This document shows, one piece after another, positions 28,132 to 36,014 of a stretch of 64,000 nucleotides of DNA (positions are counted from its first letter, which is position 1; each line of letters opens with the position of its first letter). The stretch is taken from contig NZ_VDMA02000001.1 in assembly GCF_006334915.2 (NCBI RefSeq), positions 124,001-188,000 of the forward strand, in the 5' to 3' direction. The notes beneath the pieces were generated by a model that was given only the letters and a program-made list of their open reading frames with translations, searched no databases and was not told the origin of the DNA. This DNA comes from Microbispora catharanthi (GTDB lineage Bacteria > Actinomycetota > Actinomycetes > Streptosporangiales > Streptosporangiaceae). Position numbers and translations under genes: made by a program.

Positions 28132-29058
28132 TCATCCCCACCGGGTGAGTACGGCCGCGGCGATCGCGACCTGCACGGGGTCCAGCCCCGTCTTGCCGTC
28201 TTCGACGTCCCAGAGCGCGTTCTGCAACACGCGGCCGAGGGTCCAGCCGGCCGCCCGCTTCCGGTCGAGGCCGACGACCTCGGTCAGCAGGTCGAAGCGG
28301 CGGAGCACCGCGCGGGCGACGTCGCCGGTGGCCGCCACCTCGTCCCACCGGTTGTCCAAGGCGGGCAGCAGCTCGAATCCGGGGTCGCCGGCCAGCGGTT
28401 CCGGGTCGATGACGAGCCAGGGTTCCCGCTCCCCGGCGAGGACGTTGTCGTAGTGCAGGTCCCAATGCAACAGGCGGTCGCCCGGTTCGCCGGCCAGCTC
28501 GGCCACGGCGGACGCGCAGACGCGCACCAGCCGCCGCTCGCCCGGGTCACGCAGTGCGTGTACGGCCCGCGGGACCTTGTCGAGCATGGCGGCGGCGACC
28601 CCGGCGAGCCCCCGCACGCCCTCGGGCGCGGGCACCGCGGTCAGGCGGGCCAGCAACTCGGCCAGGATTCGCAGGGCCGCGACGTCGTCGGCCACCGAGG
28701 ACAGGGGCCGGGCCGCGTCGAGCCGTTCCAGCAACTGCGTGCCGCTTGGCCCGTCATGGTCGAGCAGGCGCACGACACCGTCGCCGTTCCACGCCCGCAG
28801 TCCGGCGGCCGCGCCGGCGGTCTCCTCCCGGAGCCGCTGAAGCTTGAGCACGGCGGGTGTCCCGTCGGCCCGGAGCACGGGCAGGACGAGCGACGCCATG
28901 CCGTGGGCCGCCGGGCCGTCGGGCCGCAGTCCCCAGCGTTCCAGGAACTCGCCGCCCAGACGCGGCAGCCCGGCGATCCAGGCGCGCTCCTCGGCGCCGT
29001 GCGCGCCGTAGGAGGCGGCGAACGCGTCGGGAACGTCGATGTGCCGTGAGGTGGTCAT
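28132..29058 (-). CDS. Aminoglycoside/hydroxyurea phosphotransferase-like kinase
   Basis: 308-aa kinase of the APH(6)/hydroxyurea phosphotransferase group. The Brenner motif LLHWDLHYDNVL (about 188-199) carries the catalytic Asp and Asn, and VIDPEPLAGDPGFE has the metal-binding Asp of the DFG-equivalent. Good ribosome site GAAGGAG before the ATG. Members phosphorylate streptomycin-type aminoglycosides or endogenous small molecules; resistance cannot be claimed from sequence. It stands alone. Confidence 0.88.
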   Translation of the reverse strand: MTTSRHIDVPDAFAASYGAHGAEERAWIAGLPRLGGEFLERWGLRPDGPAAHGMASLVLPVLRADGTPAVLKLQRLREETAGAAAGLRAWNGDGVVRLLDHDGPSGTQLLERLDAARPLSSVADDVAALRILAELLARLTAVPAPEGVRGLAGVAAAMLDKVPRAVHALRDPGERRLVRVCASAVAELAGEPGDRLLHWDLHYDNVLAGEREPWLVIDPEPLAGDPGFELLPALDNRWDEVAATGDVARAVLRRFDLLTEVVGLDRKRAAGWTLGRVLQNALWDVEDGKTGLDPVQVAIAAAVLTRWG

Positions 29059-29205
29059 CGATTCTCCTTCGAAGTCAACCGTGGGAAGAACGAAGGAGAA
29101 CCGAGGAGGAGCCCGATCATCGGGCAGACGTCAAAGCATGCCTCCACCCTATCGAGCGACAGGGGGCTCAGCCGGGCTGGAGAACCCCGAAGTCGCCGAC
29201 CGCCA

Positions 29206-29379
29206 TCAGCCGCCGAGGTGCGCCCGGATCGTGGCGACGATCTCCGCCCGGCCCGTGCGGCGGTAGCCGGTGGCGTCCGGGGTGAAGGCGGCCGCGACCG
29301 ACTCCCAGTCGCGCCGGTCGAGCGGCGTGGCGAACGCGGCGAGCCGTTCGACGATCTGCCGCCGGTCGTCGTCCGTCAT
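29206..29379 (-). pseudogene. Short NTF2/SnoaL-like protein, half length
   Basis: 57-aa product resembling the first half of an NTF2/SnoaL-fold protein (LAAFATPLDRRDWESVAAAF, TPDATGYRRTGRAEIVATI). The family is normally about 120-150 aa, and the stop falls where the helix usually leads into the beta-sheet. It overlaps the upstream NTF2-like gene by 4 nt (ATGA), so it may still be translated. It could be a degraded paralogue or a genuine truncated partner; pseudogene is my preference. Confidence 0.55.
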
Positions 29380-29900
29380 GCCCGCTCTCCGTTCGGTACA
29401 GCAGTGGAGACGCCGCTCGCGAGCAGGGCGGGGGACTCGGGGCGGCCGTCCAGCACCCGGGCGGTGCGGTTGACGATCCGCCATCCGGTGTCCGTGCGGC
29501 GCAGCGTCCAGTGGTTGGCCGTCGCGCGGCGGAGCACGAACCCGCCGTCCTCGTGCGTGACCATCAGGGAGTAGGAGACCGCGATCGCGTCGTCACCCGC
29601 GACGGTCACACGCGGCGGACCGGCGAAGTGCGCGCAGCCGCCCGCGATCCAGCCCTGGTGGGCGTCGGAGCGCACCATCGCCGCGATCTGATCCTGCCCG
29701 CGCATGAGCAGTTCGTCCACGTCGTACACGCCGTCGGTGTCCCACAGGCCGGCGACGGCGTCCGCGCCGCCGCTGTCCACCAGCGGTCCGTAGGAGAGGA
29801 TGAGCCGGGTCACCTCCCGCTCGTCCTCCAGGGCGCGGGTGCGCTCCTCCAGGCGGGCCAGCCGCCGTCCGATGTCGGTCCCGGTCGTCGTGTCAGCCAT
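29376..29900 (-). CDS. NTF2/SnoaL-like domain protein
   Basis: 174-aa protein with an N-terminal helix (RLARLEERTRALEDEREVTRLIL), then the SnoaL/NTF2 cone-shaped fold: LVDSGGADAVAGLWDTDGVYDVD, a GCAHFAG strand and HWTLRRTDTGWRIVNRTARVLDG near the end. This is the usual shape of the SnoaL_4-type proteins that accompany actinobacterial steroid and polyketide oxygenases, where they act as isomerases, hydratases or dehydratases. It overlaps the LLM oxidoreductase gene upstream by 8 nt, so the three genes at 29206-30774 form one operon. Confidence 0.82.
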   Translation of the reverse strand: MADTTTGTDIGRRLARLEERTRALEDEREVTRLILSYGPLVDSGGADAVAGLWDTDGVYDVDELLMRGQDQIAAMVRSDAHQGWIAGGCAHFAGPPRVTVAGDDAIAVSYSLMVTHEDGGFVLRRATANHWTLRRTDTGWRIVNRTARVLDGRPESPALLASGVSTAVPNGERA

Positions 29901-30774
29901 CGGTCCTCCCGAAGCCGGCGCCCATCGCGGTGGCGAGGTCGTGCAGCGCCTCCAACTGCTCCCGGTAGTGGTCCGCAGAGGTCGCGGCGACGGTGACGCC
30001 GGCGACGGTCGCGCCCGCGTCGCGCACCCGTTCCAGCGCGCGCCGCGCGGCGTCCGGGGCTGCCTGGGGATCCACCGGCCGGCCCGCCGCCAGCACGACG
30101 TCGAAGGCGTCCGGCAGGTCCGCCTCGCGGACCATCGACGCGAGTGTCTCCAGGGGCAGTCCGAACGGCACCCACCCGTCGCCGTACATCGCGGCGCGGC
30201 GCAGCGAGCGCGGGGTGCGCCCGCCGATCCACAGCGGCACCCGGGGCTGCACGGCGTGCGGCTCCACCACGAACCCGGAGAAGTCGTAGAACTCGCCGTG
30301 GAACTCCGGCTCCCGCTGCGACAGCGCGGCGCGCAGCGCCGCGATCGCCTCGTCGGCCCGCGCCCCCCGGCCCTCGAACGGCACGCCGAGCAGGTCGAAC
30401 TCCTCCTTGAGGCTGCCCACGCCGAGGCCCAGTGTGAGCCGCCCGCCGCTGACGCGGTCGAGCGTGCCGTACCGCTTGGCGATCGCGAGGGGGTGGTGGT
30501 AGCCCAGCACCAGCACCTGCGTGATCAGCCGGATCCGCCGGGTGCGCGCCGCGAGGTAGCCGAAGGTCGCCAGCGGATCCCAGTAGACGGCGCCGCGCTC
30601 GGCGGCGACGGCGGCCGGGACGGCCACGTGCTCGCTGCAGGTGAGGTGGTGGTAGCCCAGCCGGTCGGCGGTCTCCGCGATCCGGGCCAGGTCGTCCATG
30701 CCGGCCTCGCGTTCCCACTCGGAGTGGACCCCGGGCAGCCGGACCACGACAGGACTGACGATGCCGATCCGCAC
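29893..30774 (-). CDS. LLM-class (F420-type) oxidoreductase
   Basis: 293-aa luciferase-like TIM-barrel oxidoreductase. Signatures: TCSEHVAVP at about 46-54, the TRRIRLITQVLVLGYHHPL strand-helix at about 84-102, GRLTLGLGVGSLKEEF at about 119-134 and PLWIGGRTPRSLRRAA at about 184-199. This branch generally uses deazaflavin F420. GTG start with GGAGG 7 nt upstream. It leads an operon with two NTF2-like proteins and diverges from an IclR regulator next to steroid genes, suggesting reduction or oxidation of a steroid intermediate. Substrate inferred only. Confidence 0.85.
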   Translation of the reverse strand: MRIGIVSPVVVRLPGVHSEWEREAGMDDLARIAETADRLGYHHLTCSEHVAVPAAVAAERGAVYWDPLATFGYLAARTRRIRLITQVLVLGYHHPLAIAKRYGTLDRVSGGRLTLGLGVGSLKEEFDLLGVPFEGRGARADEAIAALRAALSQREPEFHGEFYDFSGFVVEPHAVQPRVPLWIGGRTPRSLRRAAMYGDGWVPFGLPLETLASMVREADLPDAFDVVLAAGRPVDPQAAPDAARRALERVRDAGATVAGVTVAATSADHYREQLEALHDLATAMGAGFGRTDG

Positions 30775-30806
30775 CGGCGCACCTCCACATCAGCGACATG
30801 CTTCGC

Positions 30807-30818
30807 AGAAATCTTTCT
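30807..30818. promoter_or_regulatory. AGAAA-TC-TTTCT inverted repeat between LLM and iclR genes
   Basis: Perfect 5-bp arms with a 2-bp centre, 32 bp upstream of the LLM oxidoreductase start and in the divergent region with iclR. The form resembles IclR-family operators (GAAA/TTTC dyads). Confidence 0.4.
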
Positions 30819-30966
30819 AGTGGAGGCCGTTGCCCGAGCCGCCGCTCGTCCCGCTGACCGGAACCGGGCACGAGGCAGCAGACCGGGAGGCCTCTTCCCC
30901 CTATCCAGGGACGTGATGCGTTGCTACATTCCGAGGCAAGAATTAATTTCAGTTTTGGGAGGTGTG

Positions 30967-31857
30967 ATGACCGCTCTCCGTGCCGAACACGAGGCGACGG
31001 CGCCCGCTCGACGAGAGCTGCCGCCGTCGATGGTCGAACGGATGACGTTGATCATGGACGCGTTCACCGGTCGCTCCACCCGTCTCACGCTCGAGGACGT
31101 GGCCCGCTGCACACACCTTCCGCGCTCGACGGCTCATCGCATCCTCGACCAGCTCGTACGGCTGGACTGGCTGGACCACACGTCGTTCGGCTACAGCCTG
31201 GGCAAGCGGGCGCTCGGGCTCGGCGGCCGGGACGGCAGCCACGGCGAGATCCGGGAGGCCGCCGCGCCGCTGCTGCACAACCTGCAGATCAGAACCGGTA
31301 TGGTCGTCCACCTCGCCGTGCTCGACGGCGCCGAGGTGTTCTACCTCGACAAGGTCGGCGGCCGGTTCGCCCTGTCGGTTCCGTCGCGCGTCGGCGGCCG
31401 GGCCCCGGCCCACTGCACCGCGCTCGGCAAGGCGATCCTCGCCTGGCTGGAGCCCGAGCAGGTCGAGGCGCTCATCGACGGGCACATCAGCCGGCTGACC
31501 AACCGGACGATCGGCGACATCGGCACGCTGCACCAGGAGCTCAACCGCATCCGGCAGCGCCGCGGGCTCGCCTTCGAGCGGGGGGAGTGCTTCCCCGACA
31601 TCTCCTGCGTCGCCGCGGCCGTGCGCGGTCACGAGGGGCCGGTGGCCAGCATCTCCCTGGTGGGCGACGCCCGCACGCCGCTGGAGAAGGTGGCCCCGCT
31701 TGTGGTCGACGCCGCGCGGCAGGTCTCGCTCGCCCTCTTCCCCGACCTTGACTCCCAGCGCAGGTCCCGGGCCGTCCACCGCGTGCCGGACCGCACCTGG
31801 TCCCCGGAGACCATGAACCGCCTGCTCGCCGTCGGCCAGAACGGCGACTGGCTCTGA
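30967..31857 (+). CDS. IclR-family transcriptional regulator
   Basis: 296-aa regulator. N-terminal winged HTH at about residues 20-75 (LTLEDVARCTHLPRSTAHRILDQL), then the IclR effector domain (about 90-265), including RAPAHCTALGKAILAWL and the GECFPDISCVAAAVR ligand-pocket region. GGGAGG precedes the ATG at 30967; the very long open frame upstream is antisense to the LLM gene and is not used. Position between the LLM/NTF2 operon and hsaB/hsaD makes it the best local candidate for control of steroid block A, sensing a ring-degradation intermediate. Confidence 0.9.
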   Translation: MTALRAEHEATAPARRELPPSMVERMTLIMDAFTGRSTRLTLEDVARCTHLPRSTAHRILDQLVRLDWLDHTSFGYSLGKRALGLGGRDGSHGEIREAAAPLLHNLQIRTGMVVHLAVLDGAEVFYLDKVGGRFALSVPSRVGGRAPAHCTALGKAILAWLEPEQVEALIDGHISRLTNRTIGDIGTLHQELNRIRQRRGLAFERGECFPDISCVAAAVRGHEGPVASISLVGDARTPLEKVAPLVVDAARQVSLALFPDLDSQRRSRAVHRVPDRTWSPETMNRLLAVGQNGDWL

Positions 31858-31858
31858 A

Positions 31859-31889
31859 CCGGCCCACGGCATCCTCCCGTCGTGGCCGG
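31859..31889. terminator. Stem-loop between iclR and HNH gene
   Basis: CCGGCC (31859-31864) pairs with GGCCGG (31884-31889), with additional bulged pairing inside (ACGG with CCGT), between convergent genes and directly after the iclR stop. Confidence 0.4.
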
Positions 31890-31928
31890 AATGATCGGAG
31901 TGACCGACCGGATTCGGCTTGACCGCAT

Positions 31929-33806
31929 CTAGATCCGCAGCCGTCTGGTGTGGGCCGGGTGGTAGGTGAAGGCCCAGCGGTCGGTGCCGGCTTTGCGGCG
32001 GGTGTAGCGGTCGGGGTGGCGGTAGCGGTCGCGGTTGTGGAACTGGCAGGCCGGTCCGAGCAGTTTCAGGTCGGTGAGGCCGCCGTTGCTCCAGTTGTCG
32101 GCGTGGTCGATCTGGCACATGGTGGCGGGCAGTGGGCAGCCGTCGATCCAGCAGGTGGCGTAACGGGCGAACACCGCCCTGCGTTGGGCGGGGGTGGCCA
32201 GGCGGGACTTGCGGCCCATGTCCAGCACCTGCCCTTCGGCGTCCATGACCAGGCGGACCAGGCTGCTGGTGCGGGCAAGGCGGTGCACACTGGAGACGGG
32301 CAGCATCTGTCCGGTCGCCAGCAACACCCCCGGCGCCGTCCCCAAGACCGCTCCCAGCAACGACCCCAGCGACGCTCCCGGTGACGTTCCCTGCGCTGTC
32401 CCGAGCAGCGTCTCCGGCGCTGTTCCCGGTGGCGTCCCCGGCATTTCGCCCGAGGACCCCCCTGGCTCGCCGCTACAGCCGCATGCGCCCTGATCATCCG
32501 CCGCGCCCTCGGGCGTGGCCTGCGCATGCCGGCAGTCCCCCGCAGGCCGATGCCCGGCGTGGGCGTGATGCGCAGCGGCATCCTCGGGAGGAGGATCCGG
32601 CCGCGCTGCGTGCGGAGGCACCGTGTGGGGAGGCTCCGCGGCTTCATCGGAACCGGCATCGGCCTCTGCCTCCGCGTCTGCTTCGGCCTCGGTAATACCA
32701 GGGTCGGTGTCTTCGAAGTGGCCGGGGTCGTCGGCGCTTCCGCTGTCGTTCACGTCGGCGGGGTGGTCGGGGCCGGGGGTGGCGGATTCGGGGTCGGTGG
32801 GGAGGGATTCGGCGGTGACCAGGACCAGGAGCTCGGCGGCGATCTTCTGCTCCAGCAACGCGATGAACGCATCCGCCTGGCGGACCCTCAGCGGCCGGTC
32901 ATCGCCCTCCGCGCGCGGTTTGGCGTAGGCGTCCAGGAACGCCCGCAGCCGGGCGGCCGCCTCACGGGGCAGGTGGAACTCCCCTTCCAGGCCGCCCCCC
33001 TTCGTGGGGCGGACCCTCAGGAACCGCCGCCCGTAGTCGGCCTGCTCATCGCGGTCTTCCCCGTCGGGGTCCAGCACCGCCCGCAGGTAGCGGCCCGCTT
33101 TGGCCACCTCCGCCGCGCCCGCCTTGCCCGCCAGCTCCAGCAAAATCGGCTCGGCCAACCCCGCATGCTCATCGCTCAACTGGGCGGTGGCCATGCAGAT
33201 CGCCTCCACCACCCCCGCCGCCAACCCACCCGTGGCGAACTTCTCCCGCACCCGCGGCAGACGCGCCAACTCCACCGCCAGCGTGAGCAGGCGGCCGGCA
33301 CCGGGCACGCTCATGCCTCCGGCGGTGCGTAGCCAGCTGCGGGTGGAGGCATGCCCATGCCCCTTGGCCCGCCCCGCACCATGCACCCGCCCCACCCGCT
33401 CTGCCAACGCGCACGTGATCCGATCCCGCGCGAACAGCAACTCCTCCGCCTCGGCAAGACAGATATCCGCATCGTCCGGAAGCGGCGTCAGCGCCAACGC
33501 CTGCGCCGACTCACGCAACGACGCCACCAACAGCCAGGACGAGCGACGCCGCTCACCATCCGCCCGGCGATCACCTGCGGCTTCGTCCGAGGCGCTATCG
33601 GTATCCGAGCCCGAGGCGCGGCCACTGGCAGGGCCGTCGTTTGCTTCGGAGGGGTCGTCTAAGGCCCACAGAGGGGAGTCGGCGGTCAGCCGGTCACGCC
33701 AATTCTCTGAGGAGGTTTTCGAATCAGGGAGGGATTCGTCATGGGCTGCAGACAGGTCCACCACCACTCCCTCCATTAATTCGAAAACTTGTGTGAATTT
33801 TCTCAT
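31929..33806 (-). CDS. DUF222 / HNH endonuclease-domain protein (13E12-like)
   Basis: 625-aa member of the actinobacterial DUF222-HNH family, multicopy in many genomes and similar to the mycobacterial REP13E12 proteins. N-terminal DUF222 helical region about 60-340 (STRSWLRTAGGMSVPGAGRL). A low-complexity acidic and Gly-Thr-Pro-rich linker follows at about 345-510, with a degenerate repeat of G-T-x-P-G units. The C-terminal HNH nuclease (about 555-615) has CWIDGCPLPATMCQIDHADNW and CQFHNRDRYRHPD. Function unproven, often considered selfish or mobile. It interrupts the steroid region between iclR and hsaB. Confidence 0.85.
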   Translation of the reverse strand: MRKFTQVFELMEGVVVDLSAAHDESLPDSKTSSENWRDRLTADSPLWALDDPSEANDGPASGRASGSDTDSASDEAAGDRRADGERRRSSWLLVASLRESAQALALTPLPDDADICLAEAEELLFARDRITCALAERVGRVHGAGRAKGHGHASTRSWLRTAGGMSVPGAGRLLTLAVELARLPRVREKFATGGLAAGVVEAICMATAQLSDEHAGLAEPILLELAGKAGAAEVAKAGRYLRAVLDPDGEDRDEQADYGRRFLRVRPTKGGGLEGEFHLPREAAARLRAFLDAYAKPRAEGDDRPLRVRQADAFIALLEQKIAAELLVLVTAESLPTDPESATPGPDHPADVNDSGSADDPGHFEDTDPGITEAEADAEAEADAGSDEAAEPPHTVPPHAARPDPPPEDAAAHHAHAGHRPAGDCRHAQATPEGAADDQGACGCSGEPGGSSGEMPGTPPGTAPETLLGTAQGTSPGASLGSLLGAVLGTAPGVLLATGQMLPVSSVHRLARTSSLVRLVMDAEGQVLDMGRKSRLATPAQRRAVFARYATCWIDGCPLPATMCQIDHADNWSNGGLTDLKLLGPACQFHNRDRYRHPDRYTRRKAGTDRWAFTYHPAHTRRLRI

Positions 33807-33875
33807 CGCCGCAGGTCGTCGAGCAACCGGACGGAGCGATTAGCTGGAGTTACAGGCGGGGAGGCGAGGGCGAAG

Positions 33876-34256
33876 TCAGGGCCAGGTCCTGGCGGTTGCG
33901 GCGAAGACATCCGGGTCGCTCGCCACGGGAAGGACGCAGACCAGTTGGCCGCCGGGGACACGCAGCACATGGCAATCCAGCCAACGCGCCACCTGCGTGG
34001 CGCCGAGAGCGGTCAGCCGTGCGGTCTCGGCCTCGACGTCGTCGGTCTCGATGTCCAGGTGGTATCGGGGTGCGCCGTCGATCGCCTGTACGGCGACGGT
34101 GAGCCCCGCAATCGCCTCGTGCAGCGAGACGAACTGCGGCTCCTCGGGATCGACCCGAGTGGGGACGCCGAGGGCGGCGGACCAGAAGGCCGCGGCCTCG
34201 CCGGCCTCGCCCTCAGGGGAGTCGATCAGGATGGCGTAGACGCGGCTCCGATGCAT
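33876..34256 (-). CDS. Single-domain VOC/glyoxalase-like protein
   Basis: 126-aa VOC-superfamily protein: VYAILIDSP at the start, AAAFWSAALGVP helix, HLDIETDDVEAETARLTALGA and a terminal DCHVLRVPGGQLVCVL strand. It is a smaller relative of the two-domain protein at 12605-13330. ATG at 34256 is preferred over a GTG two codons upstream. It is 86 bp downstream of hsaB on the same strand. No metal-ligand pattern for a dioxygenase is apparent, so a binding or resistance-like role is possible. Confidence 0.8.
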   Translation of the reverse strand: MHRSRVYAILIDSPEGEAGEAAAFWSAALGVPTRVDPEEPQFVSLHEAIAGLTVAVQAIDGAPRYHLDIETDDVEAETARLTALGATQVARWLDCHVLRVPGGQLVCVLPVASDPDVFAATARTWP

Positions 34257-34342
34257 GCCCACAGACTAGGACGGCAAGATCGGCCCGCGGCGGGGCGTGA
34301 TGATTCACCGCGAAGGGGCCGCGGTGAGGGGGAGGCCGATGC

Positions 34343-34915
34343 TCAGCCCCAGTGGTCGCCCCAGCCCCACAGATTGGGGCCGAGGGCGGCGGCCTGGTCG
34401 TCCTGCTCCACGCCGAACCGGCCGCGGAAGAACAGCATCGGGCGCTGTTCGATGTCGACGGTTTCGAGCTCGCGCACGTGGCCGATGATCACGTCGTGGT
34501 CGCCGGCGACATGCACGTCGCGCACGTCGCCGTGGACGCGCAGCAGCACCTGCCGCAACGCCGGAGTGCCCCATCGCGACAGGTCCCAGTCGAGTCCCGC
34601 GAACTTGGCGCCCTTACTGGAGCCGAACCGGCCGCAAAGGTCGATCTGGTCCTCGCCGAGGACGTTCACGCAGAAGCGGCCCGACCTCCTGATCCGCGGC
34701 CAGGCCCGGCCCTTGTGGTCGGCGCAGAAGAGGATCAGCGGCGGTTCGAGGGACACCGACGCGAACGACTGGCAGGCGAAGCCCACCGGCTCGCCGTCGT
34801 CGAGGCCCGTGACCACGGTCACGCCGGTCGCGAACATGCCCAGCGCGCGCCGGAACTCGGCCGGCGTCGGCGGCGCCACCTCGGTGAACTCGGGGTCGGC
34901 GGGTGCAGCGGTCAT
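34343..34915 (-). CDS. hsaB: HsaB-type flavin reductase component
   Basis: 190-aa FMN-binding split-barrel flavin reductase that supplies reduced flavin to the HsaA monooxygenase (3-HSA 4-hydroxylation). Characteristic order: FRRALGMFATGVTVVTG near 22-38, GFACQSFASVSLEPPLILFC at about 45-64, the FCVNVL helix, and GDHDVIIGHV with a terminal LFFRGRFG. Length and order match mycobacterial HsaB. GAGGTGA precedes the ATG. Diverges from hsaD across 232 bp. Both HsaA-family monooxygenases in the window (41624 and 62473) would need such a reductase. Confidence 0.88.
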   Translation of the reverse strand: MTAAPADPEFTEVAPPTPAEFRRALGMFATGVTVVTGLDDGEPVGFACQSFASVSLEPPLILFCADHKGRAWPRIRRSGRFCVNVLGEDQIDLCGRFGSSKGAKFAGLDWDLSRWGTPALRQVLLRVHGDVRDVHVAGDHDVIIGHVRELETVDIEQRPMLFFRGRFGVEQDDQAAALGPNLWGWGDHWG

Positions 34916-35147
34916 GGACTCACCTCGCGTGCGTGTCGGTGCCTCAGGTAACGAACTTACAAACCCCCTCGTGGGCGGATCGCACGGGGATCCCGGTCAA
35001 TGGAAGCCGCGTACGGGCGGGGTCACGGTCCGAGCAGGTCACCGGGGCCGCCCGCCCCGGTCTCGCTCATCGGGATGATCGCCCTGTTCGCGGCGTCTGT
35101 CCAGTTAGCGTCGCGGAATCCGACACTCCTGCGATTCGGGACGGACG

Positions 35148-36014
35148 ATGACGGAGCTGACCTACGAGTCGACCCTGCGGGAACTCGCGACCGATCAGGG
35201 CGTGCTGCGCTACCACGAGGCCGGACAGGGCCCGCCGCTGCTGCTTCTGCACGGCTCGGGCCCCGGGGTCACCGGCTGGCGCAACTATCGCGGCAACCTG
35301 GCGACGTTCGCCGAGCACTTCCGCTGCCTGGTGCTGGAATTCCCCGGATTCGGGGTCAGCGACCCGACCGGCCAGCATCCGATGGCGGCCGCGAACGGCG
35401 CGGTGATCCGCTTCCTCGACGGGCTCGGGCTCCAGCAGGTCGACGTGATCGGGAACTCGATGGGCGGGATCGTGGGCACGCAGGTGGCGCTCGCCCACCC
35501 CGACCGGATCCGCCGCCTCGTGACCATCGGCGGCATGGGCCGCAACATCTTCAGCCCCTCGCCGGGCGAGGGCATCAAGCTCCTGATGGAGTTCACCGAG
35601 GAGCCCACCCGCGAGCGGCTCATCCAGTGGCTGCACTCCATGGTGTACGACCCGGCCCTCGTCACCGAGGAGCTGATCGAGGAGCGCTGGGCGCCGGCCA
35701 CCGAGCCGGAGACGCTCGCCGCCGCACGGCGGATGTACGGCAAGGCCGCCTTCGCCGCCGGTCAGAAGGCCGCCGCGAAGTCGGACGCCCCGCCCTACTG
35801 GGCCATGCTCCACAAGCTGAAGGCCAGGACGCTGATCACCTGGGGCCGCGACGACCGGGTCAGCCCCGTCGACATGGCGCTCCTGCCGATGCGGACGATC
35901 CCGGACGTCGAGGTCCACGTGTTCCCCAACTGCGGCCACTGGGTGATGATCGAGCAGAAAGCCGCATGGGAGAGCGTCGTGCTGGCCTTCCTCACCAGGA
36001 AGGACGAGCGGTGA
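35148..36014 (+). CDS. hsaD: HsaD-type meta-cleavage product hydrolase
   Basis: 288-aa alpha/beta-hydrolase that breaks the C-C bond of the ring-A meta-cleavage product 4,9-DSHA, giving HIP-type propionate and 2-hydroxyhexa-2,4-dienoate. Oxyanion loop HGSGPG (about 35-40), nucleophile Ser104 in GNSMGG, Asp in WGRDDRVSP and His in NCGHW, the MCP-hydrolase order. It starts a tightly packed operon hsaD-kstD-kshB, followed by hsaE, hsaG, hsaF, and overlaps kstD by 4 nt. Slightly less like mycobacterial HsaD than the neighbouring components, but context is decisive. Confidence 0.88.
   Translation: MTELTYESTLRELATDQGVLRYHEAGQGPPLLLLHGSGPGVTGWRNYRGNLATFAEHFRCLVLEFPGFGVSDPTGQHPMAAANGAVIRFLDGLGLQQVDVIGNSMGGIVGTQVALAHPDRIRRLVTIGGMGRNIFSPSPGEGIKLLMEFTEEPTRERLIQWLHSMVYDPALVTEELIEERWAPATEPETLAAARRMYGKAAFAAGQKAAAKSDAPPYWAMLHKLKARTLITWGRDDRVSPVDMALLPMRTIPDVEVHVFPNCGHWVMIEQKAAWESVVLAFLTRKDER

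Noticed and set aside
28132..29058. Calling the APH-like kinase an antibiotic-resistance gene
   Set aside because: Motifs show only the phosphotransferase fold. Many actinomycete homologues act on endogenous substrates, and there is no resistance context.
29800..30966. N-terminal extension of the IclR open frame by 389 codons
   Set aside because: It is antisense to the LLM oxidoreductase gene. The HTH begins right after the ATG at 30967, which has its own ribosome site.
32280..32460. Degenerate repeats in the HNH gene considered as a CRISPR or minisatellite
   Set aside because: The repeats are in frame, vary in length and encode a Gly-Thr-Pro linker. There are no spacers of constant size.
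34916..35147. Possible KstR-type operator between hsaB and hsaD
   Set aside because: Only a short GTAA-N5-TTAC dyad is visible. It does not match the TnnAACnnGTTnnA consensus, so KstR control is not claimed.
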